Positions 1 through 6,661 of a stretch of 8,199 nt of DNA are shown here, one piece after another. Below the pieces are notes generated by a model, which did not search any database, was not told the DNA's origin, and worked only from the letters and a program-made list of their open reading frames with translations. This DNA comes from Deltaproteobacteria bacterium. Lineage in GTDB: Bacteria; Desulfobacterota; Syntrophia; Syntrophales; UBA2210. Location of the stretch: NCBI GenBank assembly GCA_016934695.1, contig JAFGSH010000096.1, positions 1 through 8,199 on the forward strand, in the 5' to 3' direction. How positions within the stretch are numbered: the first letter of the stretch is position 1; each line of letters starts with the position of its first letter. The position numbers and the translations under genes are program-made.

Positions 1-266
1 AATCGCAGACAACTACGATTACGCCGTAGCCGCTTAGACGGCTACCGTTCTCCCGACCATGTCTGCCGGGTCGGATGAGGGCGTCATGCAGGCGGGCTGG
101 CTGATCTTTCTTTCCTGGAGGGAGTGAGGCGAGATCTAAACAGGATAGTGCCTGATCAATCCTGCCTTTGGGAGTCTTCAGGCGCGAATGCAAATCAAAG
201 GATATGCACGTAGAAACTGCAGTGGAATATTTTCGGACGCGGGTTCGACTCCCGCCGCCTCCACCA
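1..266 (+). ncRNA. ssrA: tmRNA (transfer-messenger RNA), 3' part; 5' end outside window
   Basis: tmRNA frees stalled ribosomes and adds a degradation tag to the unfinished protein. Two hallmarks are visible. Reading from position 2, the mRNA-like part encodes IADNYDYAVAA followed by TAG at 35-37; a hydrophobic AVAA ending is typical of proteolysis tags, and the ADNYDYAVAA form fits deltaproteobacteria. The tRNA-like 3' end has a T arm with stem GCGGG (239-243), loop TTCGACT (244-250) and stem CCCGC (251-255), then the acceptor strand CGCCTCC (256-262), discriminator A and encoded CCA (264-266). The 5' acceptor strand, first pseudoknot and resume codon lie upstream of the window. Pseudoknots presumably occupy about 38-200, but I did not fold them. 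tmRNA 3' ends are common integration targets, yet no integrase follows here. Confidence 0.95.
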
Positions 267-453
267 TTGTCACAAATCATTTCAAGATATCAGAAGCATA
301 CAATCAGAAAAGCTTGTGCCGGCGAACACCTCCCCAGGGATGTGCCTCGGTCATTTTCCGTGCCTCGCCATCGAGCGAATTCGCACGCGGTTGCGGGATC
401 GACGCAGGCGTAAGGCCCCCCCCTCTCATCATACAAATCCTCCCAAAAACCCT

Positions 454-500
454 TTGACAAAGAAGGCTCCCTATAATAGTTATTATAAGTTATTGTAAGT
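454..500 (+). promoter_or_regulatory. Candidate promoter/operator of the regulator-tupABC operon
   Basis: Just ahead of the regulator gene is an AT-rich block. It contains a perfect 16-bp palindrome TATAATAGTTATTATA (472-487, centred on GT at 479-480) and a 10-bp direct repeat, GTTATTATAA (479-488) followed by GTTATTGTAA (489-498), 9 of 10 identical and spaced one helical turn apart. The palindrome includes a perfect TATAAT (472-477). A perfect TTGACA lies at 454-459, but the 12-nt gap to TATAAT is too short for a standard sigma-70 pair, so the exact promoter is unresolved. The layout suits binding by a repressor over the -10 region, plausibly the product of the next gene (autoregulation). 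That link is inferred from position only. Confidence 0.5.
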
Positions 501-522
501 CAGTATTTTCTGGGTTACCGCC

Positions 523-1449
523 ATGGATGAAAAGGACAAGGGGTTGCTGACCGCGCGAGAGGCATCGCAACTTCTTAACATCAATGAGAAAAAGGTATAC
601 GCCCTTGCCCAGGCGGGGAAGCTCCCCGGAACAAAGGTAACGGGAAAGTGGATTTTTCCCCGGGCCGAACTGGAAGAATACCTGCGATCAAAGGCCCAGC
701 AGACCCTGCGCAGGTCCTTTTTTGAGTCGGTCATCAACAGGAAGGTGATTCTCGTCTGCGGTTCCGACGACCCCGTCCTCTCGATGTCCCAGGGATTCTT
801 TCATCAGGAGTGCCCTGGCTACACCCTCTTTTCATCGAGCGTGGGGAGCGGGGAGGGACTGAGGCTCCTCAGTGAGGGGTTCTGCCATGTCGCCGTTTGT
901 CACCTGTACGATCCCGCGGCAGGCGACTTCAACTTTCCCTTTCTGGACCGTTACGTTGAACGCTCCGATACCCTGACGCTCGTGAATCTGTTTTACCGAT
1001 GCGTCGGTTTCGTGGCGAAAGATCGGAAGATCGCCTCCTTTGCCGATCTCGCTGGCCGCGGCCTGCGTTTTATCAACCGCCAGAGGGGTTCGGGGATCCG
1101 GGCGCTTGTCGATCACCTCATTGATGCGGAAGGCGTGTCTGCTTCAGACATACGGGGTTTTGAAGACGAGGCCTTCACGCATCTCGGCGTTATCAACCCT
1201 GTCAGCAGCGGCCGCGCCGACGCGGGGATCGTGACCGAATCGGCCGCCCGCAGCGCGAACCTTCCCTTCTGCCGGATCCTGGAGGAGCGGTTCGACATGG
1301 TCGTCCGAAAGGAGATCTTTTTCGACAAAAACATCCAGGCCTTTGTCGAATTCATCAAATCGAGACGTTTCAGGAGCCTGCTGAAGGACATGGAAGGGTA
1401 TGCCTCCCGGGATACGGGAAAGATCATGTACGCAAAAACAAGGGAGTAG
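523..1449 (+). CDS. Transcriptional regulator: excisionase/MerR-type HTH plus PBP-like sensor domain
   Basis: The 308-aa protein is a one-component regulator, probably cytoplasmic. Residues about 7-55 form a helix-turn-helix of the excisionase (HTH_17) type: LLTAREASQLLNI, then KVYALAQAGKLPGTKV and a wing GKWIFPRAELEEYL. Residues about 74-285 match the PBP-like domain (PF12727 type) related to periplasmic molybdate/tungstate-binding proteins, with SSVGSGEGLRLL (104-115), HLYDPAAGDFNFP (127-139), LVNLFYR (153-159), NRQRGSG (185-191) and a THLGV segment (219-223). There is no signal peptide or membrane segment. It starts the operon and its stop is 16 nt before tupA, so the likely ligand is tungstate or molybdate (inference). 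ATG 523 is the first start that retains the whole HTH; the Shine-Dalgarno is weak. The family assignment is confident, the ligand is not. Confidence 0.85.
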   Translation: MDEKDKGLLTAREASQLLNINEKKVYALAQAGKLPGTKVTGKWIFPRAELEEYLRSKAQQTLRRSFFESVINRKVILVCGSDDPVLSMSQGFFHQECPGYTLFSSSVGSGEGLRLLSEGFCHVAVCHLYDPAAGDFNFPFLDRYVERSDTLTLVNLFYRCVGFVAKDRKIASFADLAGRGLRFINRQRGSGIRALVDHLIDAEGVSASDIRGFEDEAFTHLGVINPVSSGRADAGIVTESAARSANLPFCRILEERFDMVVRKEIFFDKNIQAFVEFIKSRRFRSLLKDMEGYASRDTGKIMYAKTRE

Positions 1450-1465
1450 AGAAAGGAGTGCGGTA

Positions 1466-2299
1466 ATGATGATGCTGCTGAAGAGGGTATGTGTGGCAGC
1501 CTGTTTTATGATCTGCCTGATCGGGTTTTCGACCGGCGCCGTCGCCGGCGATGTCTTAAGGATGGCCACGACAACAAGCACCGATAATACCGGGCTTCTC
1601 GATTATCTCGCCCCCGTCTTCAAGGCCGACACCGGGATCGAACTCCAGTGGGTCGCCGTCGGGACCGGCAAGGCCCTCGCCCTGGGAAAGAACTGCGACG
1701 TCGACGTCCTGCTCGTCCATGCCCCCGAGGCCGAGATGAAGTATGTCCAGGAAGGAAGCGGCACCGATCGGACGGAACTGATGTACAACGATTTTGTCTT
1801 CATCGGCCCCCCCGCGGACCCGGCAGGGCTGAAGGGAAAATCGGTCAAGGACGCCCTCGGAGTAATCGCCTCGAAGAAGGCTTCCTTTGCCAGCCGTGGA
1901 GACAATTCCGGAACACACAAGAAGGAACTGTCGCTCTGGAAACATGCTCAGCTCGCCGTCCCGGACAAGGAGACGTGGTACATACAGACCGGCCAGGGGA
2001 TGCTGAACACTATCAATATCGCGGCGGAGCGGGATGCCTACACCATGACCGACCGGGGGACTTTCATCAAGTACGAATCCAACTGGAAGGGGACCCCGCC
2101 CCTGGTGATCCTCGTGGAGGGGGACGCGTCGCTTCGGAATCAGTACAGCGCCATCGCGGTCAACCCCCGGGAATGCTCGAATGTGAAGTACGACCTGGCG
2201 AAGAAATTCATCGTGTGGATGGCGTCGGAGAAGACGCAGAAGCTCATCGGCGGTTTCAAGCTGATGGAGAAACAGCTCTTCACCCCGAACGCCAAATAG
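1466..2299 (+). CDS. tupA: Tungstate ABC transporter, substrate-binding protein TupA
   Basis: The 277-aa exported protein captures tungstate in the periplasm for the TupBC importer. The N terminus is a classic signal peptide: MMMLLKR, a hydrophobic core (8-22) and a cleavage site after AVA (25-27). The mature part has TupA family motifs: TTTSTDNTGLL (35-45), whose Thr/Ser residues ligate the oxyanion in this family, DVLLVHAP (80-87), SRGDNSGTHKKE (143-154) and YTMTDRGTF (192-200). ATG 1466 was chosen because AAAGGAG (1452-1458) lies 7 nt upstream and it gives a proper signal peptide; the in-frame ATG at 1400 overlaps the regulator gene and would place a charged stretch before the signal. It follows the regulator by 16 nt. 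Specificity for tungstate rather than molybdate rests on TupA-type rather than ModA-type motifs. Confidence 0.92.
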   Translation: MMMLLKRVCVAACFMICLIGFSTGAVAGDVLRMATTTSTDNTGLLDYLAPVFKADTGIELQWVAVGTGKALALGKNCDVDVLLVHAPEAEMKYVQEGSGTDRTELMYNDFVFIGPPADPAGLKGKSVKDALGVIASKKASFASRGDNSGTHKKELSLWKHAQLAVPDKETWYIQTGQGMLNTINIAAERDAYTMTDRGTFIKYESNWKGTPPLVILVEGDASLRNQYSAIAVNPRECSNVKYDLAKKFIVWMASEKTQKLIGGFKLMEKQLFTPNAK

Positions 2300-2308
2300 A
2301 AAAAACTC

Positions 2309-2451
2309 TTGATGCGCTCGTAAAAAGTCTTCTCAGGTTGTCATTTCGAGTGAAACGAGAAATCTTTAAAGCATAAGCTACCGAAGAGATAAGGTTTCTC
2401 TCTATGGTCGAAACGAGATATTCACCGAATGTGATTTTTTACGATTCCATC
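2309..2451. repeat. Imperfect palindromic intergenic repeat (MITE-like) inside the tup operon
   Basis: The 166-nt tupA-tupB gap is almost filled by one large imperfect inverted repeat. The outer arms are 2311-2329 (GATGcgcTCGTAAAAAGTC) and 2433-2451 on the opposite strand (GATGgaaTCGTAAAAAATC), 15 of 19 matching. The inner arms also pair roughly: the region with CATTTCGAG and GAGAAATCTTT (2342-2367) against AAGGTTTCTCTC and GTCGAAACGAGA (2391-2419), with the apex near 2370-2390. From memory, sequences with TTGATG...TCGTAAAAAGTC ends and TGTCATTTCGAG...GAGAAATC cores recur in Desulfobacterota genomes; I could not check this. It has no coding capacity of note and no terminal target duplication I can identify. 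As RNA it would form a long hairpin that could attenuate or stabilise the operon transcript. Confidence 0.7.
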
Positions 2452-2465
2452 TCTCTTGGTTTTAT

Positions 2466-3155
2466 ATGGACTATATCGCGCAGGGTTTCATACGATCGAT
2501 CGAGCTTCTCCTGATCGGTGACCCCGAGACCTATTCGGCGATCTTCATGACGCTGCGGGTATCCTCTCTCTCGATCGTTGCCAGCCTGATCATCGGGATA
2601 CCCCTCGGTTTTCTCCTGGGGTATTTCGAATTTCCGGGGAAACGGCAGGTGCGGGCGGTCGTCGACACCCTGCTTGCCCTCCCCACCGTGGTGGTCGGCC
2701 TGTTCGTCTACGCCTTTATCTCGCGCCGGGGACCGTTCGGCGAACTGGGGATCCTCTTCACGATCCCCGGCATCGCCCTCGCCCAGACCATCCTGATCAC
2801 GCCGATCGTGATCTCCTTGACGGCCACGGCCATCGAGAGCCTCGACAGGCGCCTCCAGGCGACCCTCGTCACCCTCGGTGCGCGGGGGAAGCAGATCCTG
2901 CTCACCAGCCTCATGGAGGCGCGGTACGCCGTCCTTGTAGCGGCCGTGACCGCCTACGGGCGCGCGATCTCGGAGGTGGGGATCTCGATGATGATCGGCG
3001 GGAATATCAAGTGGCACACCCGGACCATCACCACGGCGATCGCGCTGGAGACGGGAAAGGGGGACTTCGCCGTCGGGATGGCCCTGGGGATCGTTCTCTT
3101 GACGCTCGCCCTCATTGTGAACAGCTCGCTTACGCTGCTGAAGAAGAGGTCATAA
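2466..3155 (+). CDS. tupB: Tungstate ABC transporter, permease TupB
   Basis: The 229-aa inner-membrane subunit forms the tungstate channel, as a dimer in this family. Hydrophobic segments are seen at about 24-53, 66-86, 95-122, 153-168 and 203-226, consistent with a small binding-protein-dependent permease. The cytoplasmic coupling (EAA-like) loop is about 131-170, with LVTLGARGKQILLTSLMEAR followed by YGRAISEVG; it contacts the ATPase. The start GDPETYSAIFMTLRVS agrees with the TupB N terminus, supporting ATG 2466. No Shine-Dalgarno is visible in the preceding TCTCTCTTGGTTTTAT, unlike tupA and tupC. The upstream palindromic repeat may have displaced it. The stop is 4 nt before tupC. Confidence 0.92.
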   Translation: MDYIAQGFIRSIELLLIGDPETYSAIFMTLRVSSLSIVASLIIGIPLGFLLGYFEFPGKRQVRAVVDTLLALPTVVVGLFVYAFISRRGPFGELGILFTIPGIALAQTILITPIVISLTATAIESLDRRLQATLVTLGARGKQILLTSLMEARYAVLVAAVTAYGRAISEVGISMMIGGNIKWHTRTITTAIALETGKGDFAVGMALGIVLLTLALIVNSSLTLLKKRS

Positions 3156-3159
3156 CGCC

Positions 3160-4179
3160 ATGCCCCCCCTCTACCAGGTCACGAATCTCAAGTACCGGTA
3201 CGGAGAGCATTTCGAGCTCGATGTACCGGAGCTGACCATTGAGCAGGGCGCTTCCGTCGGCTTCGCGGGCTCGAACGGAAGCGGGAAGACCACCCTCCTG
3301 CGCCTCCTCGCCTTTATCGAGCCGCCGGAAGAGGGGGAGATCCGGTTCGACGGCGCGGCGGTGACGGGGAACGGCGGAGGGCCGAAGCGGGACGTCACCA
3401 TGCTCCTCCAGGAGCCCTACCTGCTCAAGCGCTCGGTCTTCGAGAACGTGGCCTTCGGCCTGCGGATCCGCGACGACCGGAAGGATCTCAAGAAGCGGGT
3501 CTGCAGCGCGATGGAGTTGGTGGGGCTGTCCCCGAAGGAATTCGCCCGGCGGCGGTGGCACGAACTCTCGGGGGGCGAGGCCCAGCGGATCGCGCTCGCC
3601 TCGCGTCTCGTTCTGCGTCCGAAGGTGTTGATCCTGGACGAGCCGACGGCCAGCGTGGACCAGCAGAGCGCCCGGCTCATCAAGGAGGCGATCGTCGAAT
3701 GCCGCAGGCGATTCGGGATGTCGCTCATCATTGCCAGCCACGACCGGGTGTGGCTCAACAGCGCCGCGGACACGGTCAAGCGCATGCACGAGGGCCGGAT
3801 CGTGGGAACGGGGGCGGAAAACGTCCTTGCGGGACCGTGGGATGACGGGAAGAACGGTCTCTATTTCAGGAAGCTTCCCGGCGGGCAGGCCCTCTTCGTG
3901 ACAAAGCCTCCCCGCGCGGATGCCGCCGGCGTCGTCAATCCCTCCGATATCGTCATATCCGTTACGCAACCCGACGGGATCTCCACGCGCAACATCCTCC
4001 GCGGGATCGTCACCCACATGGCGATGGAACGAGATTCCGGAGATATCCTGGTCGAGGTGGACACGGGGGATATTTCACTCCTCTCCCGCCTCACCCCCTC
4101 CGCCGTACAGGGCCTCCACCTGGTTCCGGGAAAAGAAGTGTGGGCCCTCTTCAAGGCCTCGGCGGTGGACTGGTACTGA
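3160..4179 (+). CDS. tupC: Tungstate ABC transporter, ATP-binding protein TupC with C-terminal TOBE-like domain
   Basis: The 339-aa ATPase drives tungstate import on the cytoplasmic face of TupB. All nucleotide-binding motifs are intact: Walker A GSNGSGKT (37-44), Q-loop Gln84, signature LSGGE (136-140), Walker B VLILDEP (156-162), D-loop SVD (165-167) and H-loop His194. Residues about 258-337 form a separate C-terminal domain beginning NPSDIVIS, with ILRGIVTHM and VPGKEVWALFKASAV. This matches the TOBE/Mop-type oxyanion-binding domain seen in ModC and WtpC, so the transporter may be feedback-regulated by its substrate. The gene starts 4 nt after tupB with AAGAAGAGG (3141-3149) as ribosome site. 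Its stop is 7 nt from the convergent stop of the DUF72 gene, and no terminator hairpin fits between. Confidence 0.92.
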   Translation: MPPLYQVTNLKYRYGEHFELDVPELTIEQGASVGFAGSNGSGKTTLLRLLAFIEPPEEGEIRFDGAAVTGNGGGPKRDVTMLLQEPYLLKRSVFENVAFGLRIRDDRKDLKKRVCSAMELVGLSPKEFARRRWHELSGGEAQRIALASRLVLRPKVLILDEPTASVDQQSARLIKEAIVECRRRFGMSLIIASHDRVWLNSAADTVKRMHEGRIVGTGAENVLAGPWDDGKNGLYFRKLPGGQALFVTKPPRADAAGVVNPSDIVISVTQPDGISTRNILRGIVTHMAMERDSGDILVEVDTGDISLLSRLTPSAVQGLHLVPGKEVWALFKASAVDWY

Positions 4180-4186
4180 GAACGGC

Positions 4187-4924
4187 TTATCGAATCGAGA
4201 GCTTTTCCTTGAGTCTCAGCGCGTCGCGTGCCGCGTGTCCGGCCTCGTCGTTGTCGCAATAGCAGAAGATCTCTTTGCCCTGGTCCTGCCAGGTCGAGAA
4301 GGTCCCCACCCAGCCGGAGAGGGCCGCCTCGTCGTATCGGCCCTGATAGGCCCCTCCCGGACCGTGGAGCCTCACGTAGACAAAATCGGCGGTCACTTCC
4401 TTCGGCGAGAGATACCCCGCCAGGTGGTAGATGCAGAAGGCCGCCCCCCGGTTCGCCAGGATCTGGTAGATTTCATCGGAGAACCAACTCGGGTCCCTGA
4501 ACTCGAAGGCATACCGCAAATCGCCGGGGAGGAACTGCAAAAACGTATCCAGCCGTTCGGGGTTGCTGTGCCAGTGGGGTGGCAGTTGGAAGAGAAGGGG
4601 CCCCGCCTGTTTTCCCAGGACACTCACCGCGTCCAGCAGGGGAGGCACTCCCGTGGAGGGGTCCTTCAGTTTCTTCATGTGTGTGATGTAGCGGCTCCCC
4701 TTCACGGCGAAGACGAAGTCGGGAGGCACGGCCTGTTTCCACATTTCAAGGGTCGATTTCTTGGGGAGCCGGTAGAAGGAGCTGTTGATTTCCACCGTGT
4801 GGAATTTGCCGGCATAGTACGGGAGCATGTCGCCGGAGGCAATGGCGTCCGGATAGAACGGCCCTCTCCAGTGGTTGTAATGCCAGCCCGATGTGCCGAT
4901 ATGTATCTTCCCCGAAGTTGCCAT
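4187..4924 (-). CDS. DUF72 (YecE-like) TIM-barrel protein
   Basis: The 245-aa protein belongs to the widespread DUF72/YecE family, a predicted TIM barrel of unknown biochemical role. Recognisable family motifs in order are IGTSGW (9-14), TVEINSSFYRLP (43-54), KGSRYITH (75-82), GPLLFQLPP (108-116), AFEFRDPSW (139-147), VYVRLHGP (182-189) and a C-terminal CYCDNDEAGHAARDA in the place of the usual YFNND...NA motif. A GTSGW start and full complement of motifs indicate a complete gene. ATG at 4924 was chosen because AAGGTGAG lies a few bases upstream on this strand and the residues before it match nothing in the family. It runs toward tupC and has its own promoter candidate. No function linked to tungstate is implied. 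Confidence 0.88.
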   Translation of the reverse strand: MATSGKIHIGTSGWHYNHWRGPFYPDAIASGDMLPYYAGKFHTVEINSSFYRLPKKSTLEMWKQAVPPDFVFAVKGSRYITHMKKLKDPSTGVPPLLDAVSVLGKQAGPLLFQLPPHWHSNPERLDTFLQFLPGDLRYAFEFRDPSWFSDEIYQILANRGAAFCIYHLAGYLSPKEVTADFVYVRLHGPGGAYQGRYDEAALSGWVGTFSTWQDQGKEIFCYCDNDEAGHAARDALRLKEKLSIR

Positions 4925-4976
4925 TGGTCTCACCTTCGTCCGTATCTGCGGTATGCGCCGGTCATGAGATGGCGTT

Positions 4977-5006
4977 ATCTTAGACCGCATGCCCGGAGAT
5001 GTGCAA
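4977..5006 (-). promoter_or_regulatory. Candidate promoter for the DUF72 gene
   Basis: On the minus strand, TTGCAC (5006-5001) and TAAGAT (4982-4977) are separated by 18 nt, a plausible sigma-70-type pair about 52 nt upstream of the start codon. Both hexamers match only part of the consensus (4 of 6 for the -10), so this is tentative. Confidence 0.35.
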
Positions 5007-5032
5007 GTATTCTGAACGCCGATCATTGTCTC

Positions 5033-5061
5033 TTGCAAGTCGTGGAAGATTCTCCTATAGT
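5033..5061 (+). promoter_or_regulatory. Candidate sigma-70-type promoter for the OYE-family gene
   Basis: TTGCAA (5033-5038) and TATAGT (5056-5061) are separated by exactly 17 nt. The -10 matches 5 of 6 consensus bases and the -35 matches 4 of 6. Transcription would start near 5068 and leave a leader of about 110 nt. It points away from the divergent DUF72 promoter candidate. Confidence 0.5.
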
Positions 5062-5176
5062 TAGTAATCCGCGCACGACACCCGTTTGTGCGGCACGGCA
5101 ACAGAAGCAATTGCAGGAGCAACGGAGAAAAACACCACACTGGTAATGCAGCGGAACACTCACCGGGGGAGGAAGC

Positions 5177-6424
5177 ATGCCATCCAGGAAGGATTCAGTC
5201 GTTTTCAGTCCGGGGCGGATCGGGTCGGTCGAGATGAAGAACCGCCTCATCCGATCGGCAACGTACGAAAACGCGGCAACGAGGGAGGGGCGGGTGACGG
5301 ATGCCCTCCTGTCCATGTACCGGGACTTGGCATTGGGCGGGGCTGGGCTGGTCGTCACCGGTGCTACCGCGGTGTACGCCCGGACGCACTACCCCCACCT
5401 CCAGATGTCCATCTATGACGACTCCTGTATCGAGGGTCTCACGCGGCTGACGCGGACGGTTCACGAGGCGGCTCCGGACTGCAGGATCATGGCCCAGCTC
5501 CACCACCCCGGCAGGCAGGTGACCAACCCGGAGGATGCCGAGAAACTGGTCCCCGTGCGTGCCCCGATGCTCCTCGCCTTCCAGCGGCTGCATCCCGATC
5601 TGGCAAGGCCGTCGCAAAAGGGACCGGTCCACCGTGTCGAGCCGACGGCCCCCTCGGCGGTCCGCGACAGGCTGTTCGACCGGGTACCGCGCGAGATGAC
5701 GCCGGAGGAGATCGAGGCCGTCATTACCGGGTTCGTCGACGGGGTCCGGCGGAGCCGGGAGGCGGGGTTCGACGGCATCCAGCTCCACGCGGCGCACGGG
5801 TGGCTCCTCAGCTCCTTTCTCTCTCCCCACACGAACCTTCGGGAGGACGCCTTCGGCGGCTCGACGGAAGGCCGCTGCAGGATCGTGACGGAGATCGTCC
5901 GGCGCGCGCGGGCGCTCGTCGGGGAGGACTTCCCCATCCTGATCAAGATGAATACGACGGACTTCTTTCCGGACGGCACCGATCTGGCGGAAGCGGTGCG
6001 GGTGGCCGCCCTCCTGGAAGAGAGCGGGTTCAATGCCATCGAGCCGAGCGGCGGCATGTGGGAGTGCGTCGTCCGGGGGGAAGAAGCGCTGGGGTGGCCC
6101 GCCGTCATGCTCCCCGAATCCCGGACAAAGATCAGAAAAAAAGAGCAGGAGGCGTATTTTATCGAGGGGGCCAGGGCCGTGAAGAAGGCGGTAAACATCC
6201 CGATCATGACCGTCGGGGGGATCCGGTCCTTCGACCGGGCCGAGGAGATCATCACCGCCGGCGACGCCGACTTCGTGTCCCTCGCGCGCCCCTTGATCAG
6301 GCAGCCGGATCTTCCGAATCTCTGGATGACCGGCAAGGGGAAGAACAGGGCGGACTGCATCTCCTGCAATGCATGCCTGGTCGTCGGCGCGCAGCCCACC
6401 GCATGCAGGGCGAAGAAATCCTAG
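5177..6424 (+). CDS. Old Yellow Enzyme-family NADH:flavin oxidoreductase with C-terminal cysteine cluster
   Basis: The 415-aa protein is a single-domain FMN TIM-barrel reductase, presumably cytoplasmic. N-terminal IGSVEMKNRLIRSATYE (15-31), AQLHHPGRQ (106-114), the active-site stretch LHAAHGWLLSSFLSPHTNLREDAFGGS (203-229, broken here only by family-typical spacing) and MTVGGIR (344-350) define the family. His204 and His207 are the expected substrate-activating pair. The residue two after the second His, normally the proton-donating Tyr (HGY), is Trp209. The C terminus has Cys394, Cys397, Cys400 and Cys410, similar to the 4Fe-4S ligands of enoate and 2,4-dienoyl-CoA reductases but with shorter spacing (CX2CX2CX9C). 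The FAD/NAD domain found in those enzymes is absent. GGAGG (5168-5172) precedes ATG 5177. The substrate cannot be told from sequence. Confidence 0.88.
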   Translation: MPSRKDSVVFSPGRIGSVEMKNRLIRSATYENAATREGRVTDALLSMYRDLALGGAGLVVTGATAVYARTHYPHLQMSIYDDSCIEGLTRLTRTVHEAAPDCRIMAQLHHPGRQVTNPEDAEKLVPVRAPMLLAFQRLHPDLARPSQKGPVHRVEPTAPSAVRDRLFDRVPREMTPEEIEAVITGFVDGVRRSREAGFDGIQLHAAHGWLLSSFLSPHTNLREDAFGGSTEGRCRIVTEIVRRARALVGEDFPILIKMNTTDFFPDGTDLAEAVRVAALLEESGFNAIEPSGGMWECVVRGEEALGWPAVMLPESRTKIRKKEQEAYFIEGARAVKKAVNIPIMTVGGIRSFDRAEEIITAGDADFVSLARPLIRQPDLPNLWMTGKGKNRADCISCNACLVVGAQPTACRAKKS

Positions 6425-6519
6425 CCGCCTCGTGCCGTCTGAACAGTGTGCGGGAATATTGCTTGACAGGGTATCGTAACAGAGCTAATGAGTTGCCATA
6501 TCATGTGTATTTGTGAAGT

Positions 6520-6562
6520 AAAACTCGGAAAATTCGGGTAAAAATTCGGGGACACTATACCC
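6520..6562. repeat. Short tandem AAAATTCGGG repeats and flanking GGGTA/TACCC inverted repeat
   Basis: Two exact copies of AAAATTCGGG (6529-6538, 6541-6550) are separated by TA and preceded by a diverged copy AAAACTCGG (6520-6528). GGGTA (6536-6540) pairs with TACCC (6558-6562). The following GGGGACACTATACC resembles sequences I recall beside small REP-associated transposase elements, but no transposase is present here. It lies in the 237-bp AT-rich gap after the OYE-family gene. Confidence 0.5.
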
Positions 6563-6586
6563 ATTTGTTGGCTTAGGGAAGAAAAA

Positions 6587-6604
6587 GGCACAGATTTATT
6601 TTTA
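6587..6604 (+). repeat. Left copy of an 18-bp imperfect direct repeat flanking the SRPBCC gene
   Basis: GGCACAGATTTATTTTTA matches 15 of 18 positions of the copy at 7241-7258 in the same orientation. The pair brackets a DNA segment of different base composition, so it may mark the ends of an insertion or be two solo copies of a dispersed repeat. Confidence 0.5.
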
Positions 6605-6627
6605 GCGCATTCAGGGGCAGGTCATCC

Positions 6628-6657
6628 GCCGCATGTTGGCATTACGAAATGTTAGGT
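6628..6657 (+). other. Possible right half of an integron attC site (relic)
   Basis: GTTAGGT (6651-6657) fits the GTTRRRY core-site consensus and lies 4 nt before the ATG of the next gene, as is usual for integron cassette ORFs. Upstream, GCCGCATGTTGGCATT (6628-6643) reappears in inverted form, with a 2-nt deletion, at 7172-7185 near the end of the same gene. I find no matching RYYYAAC left half, so only a truncated site could be present. A 7-base degenerate match can arise by chance. Confidence 0.25.
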
Positions 6658-6661
6658 TGTT

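Noticed and set aside
375..384. Perfect 10-bp palindrome GCGAATTCGC
   Set aside because: Short, isolated and not near a promoter; expected by chance.
267..453. Genomic-island insertion at the tmRNA 3' end
   Set aside because: No integrase gene and no second copy of the tmRNA 3' end are seen in the window, and the following genes look native.
454..477. TTGACA and TATAAT, both perfect, as a ready-made sigma-70 promoter
   Set aside because: The spacer is only 12 nt; standard promoters need about 16-18, so the two hexamers cannot act as one pair.
168..498. Three overlapping plus-strand reading frames across the tmRNA 3' end and the gap after it
   Set aside because: They overlap the tmRNA, lack ribosome sites and have compositionally odd products with no recognisable motif.
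3920..5146. Long plus-strand frame across the end of tupC and the DUF72 gene
   Set aside because: It is antisense to the DUF72 gene, which has family motifs throughout; the frame's product has none.
5461..6399. Long minus-strand frame opposite the OYE-family gene
   Set aside because: A by-product of high G+C codon use; Arg/Ser-rich product with no motifs, while the plus strand encodes a clear enzyme.
6463..6491. TTGACA as promoter for the SRPBCC gene
   Set aside because: No acceptable -10 hexamer occurs 15-19 nt downstream, and the gene start is almost 200 nt away.
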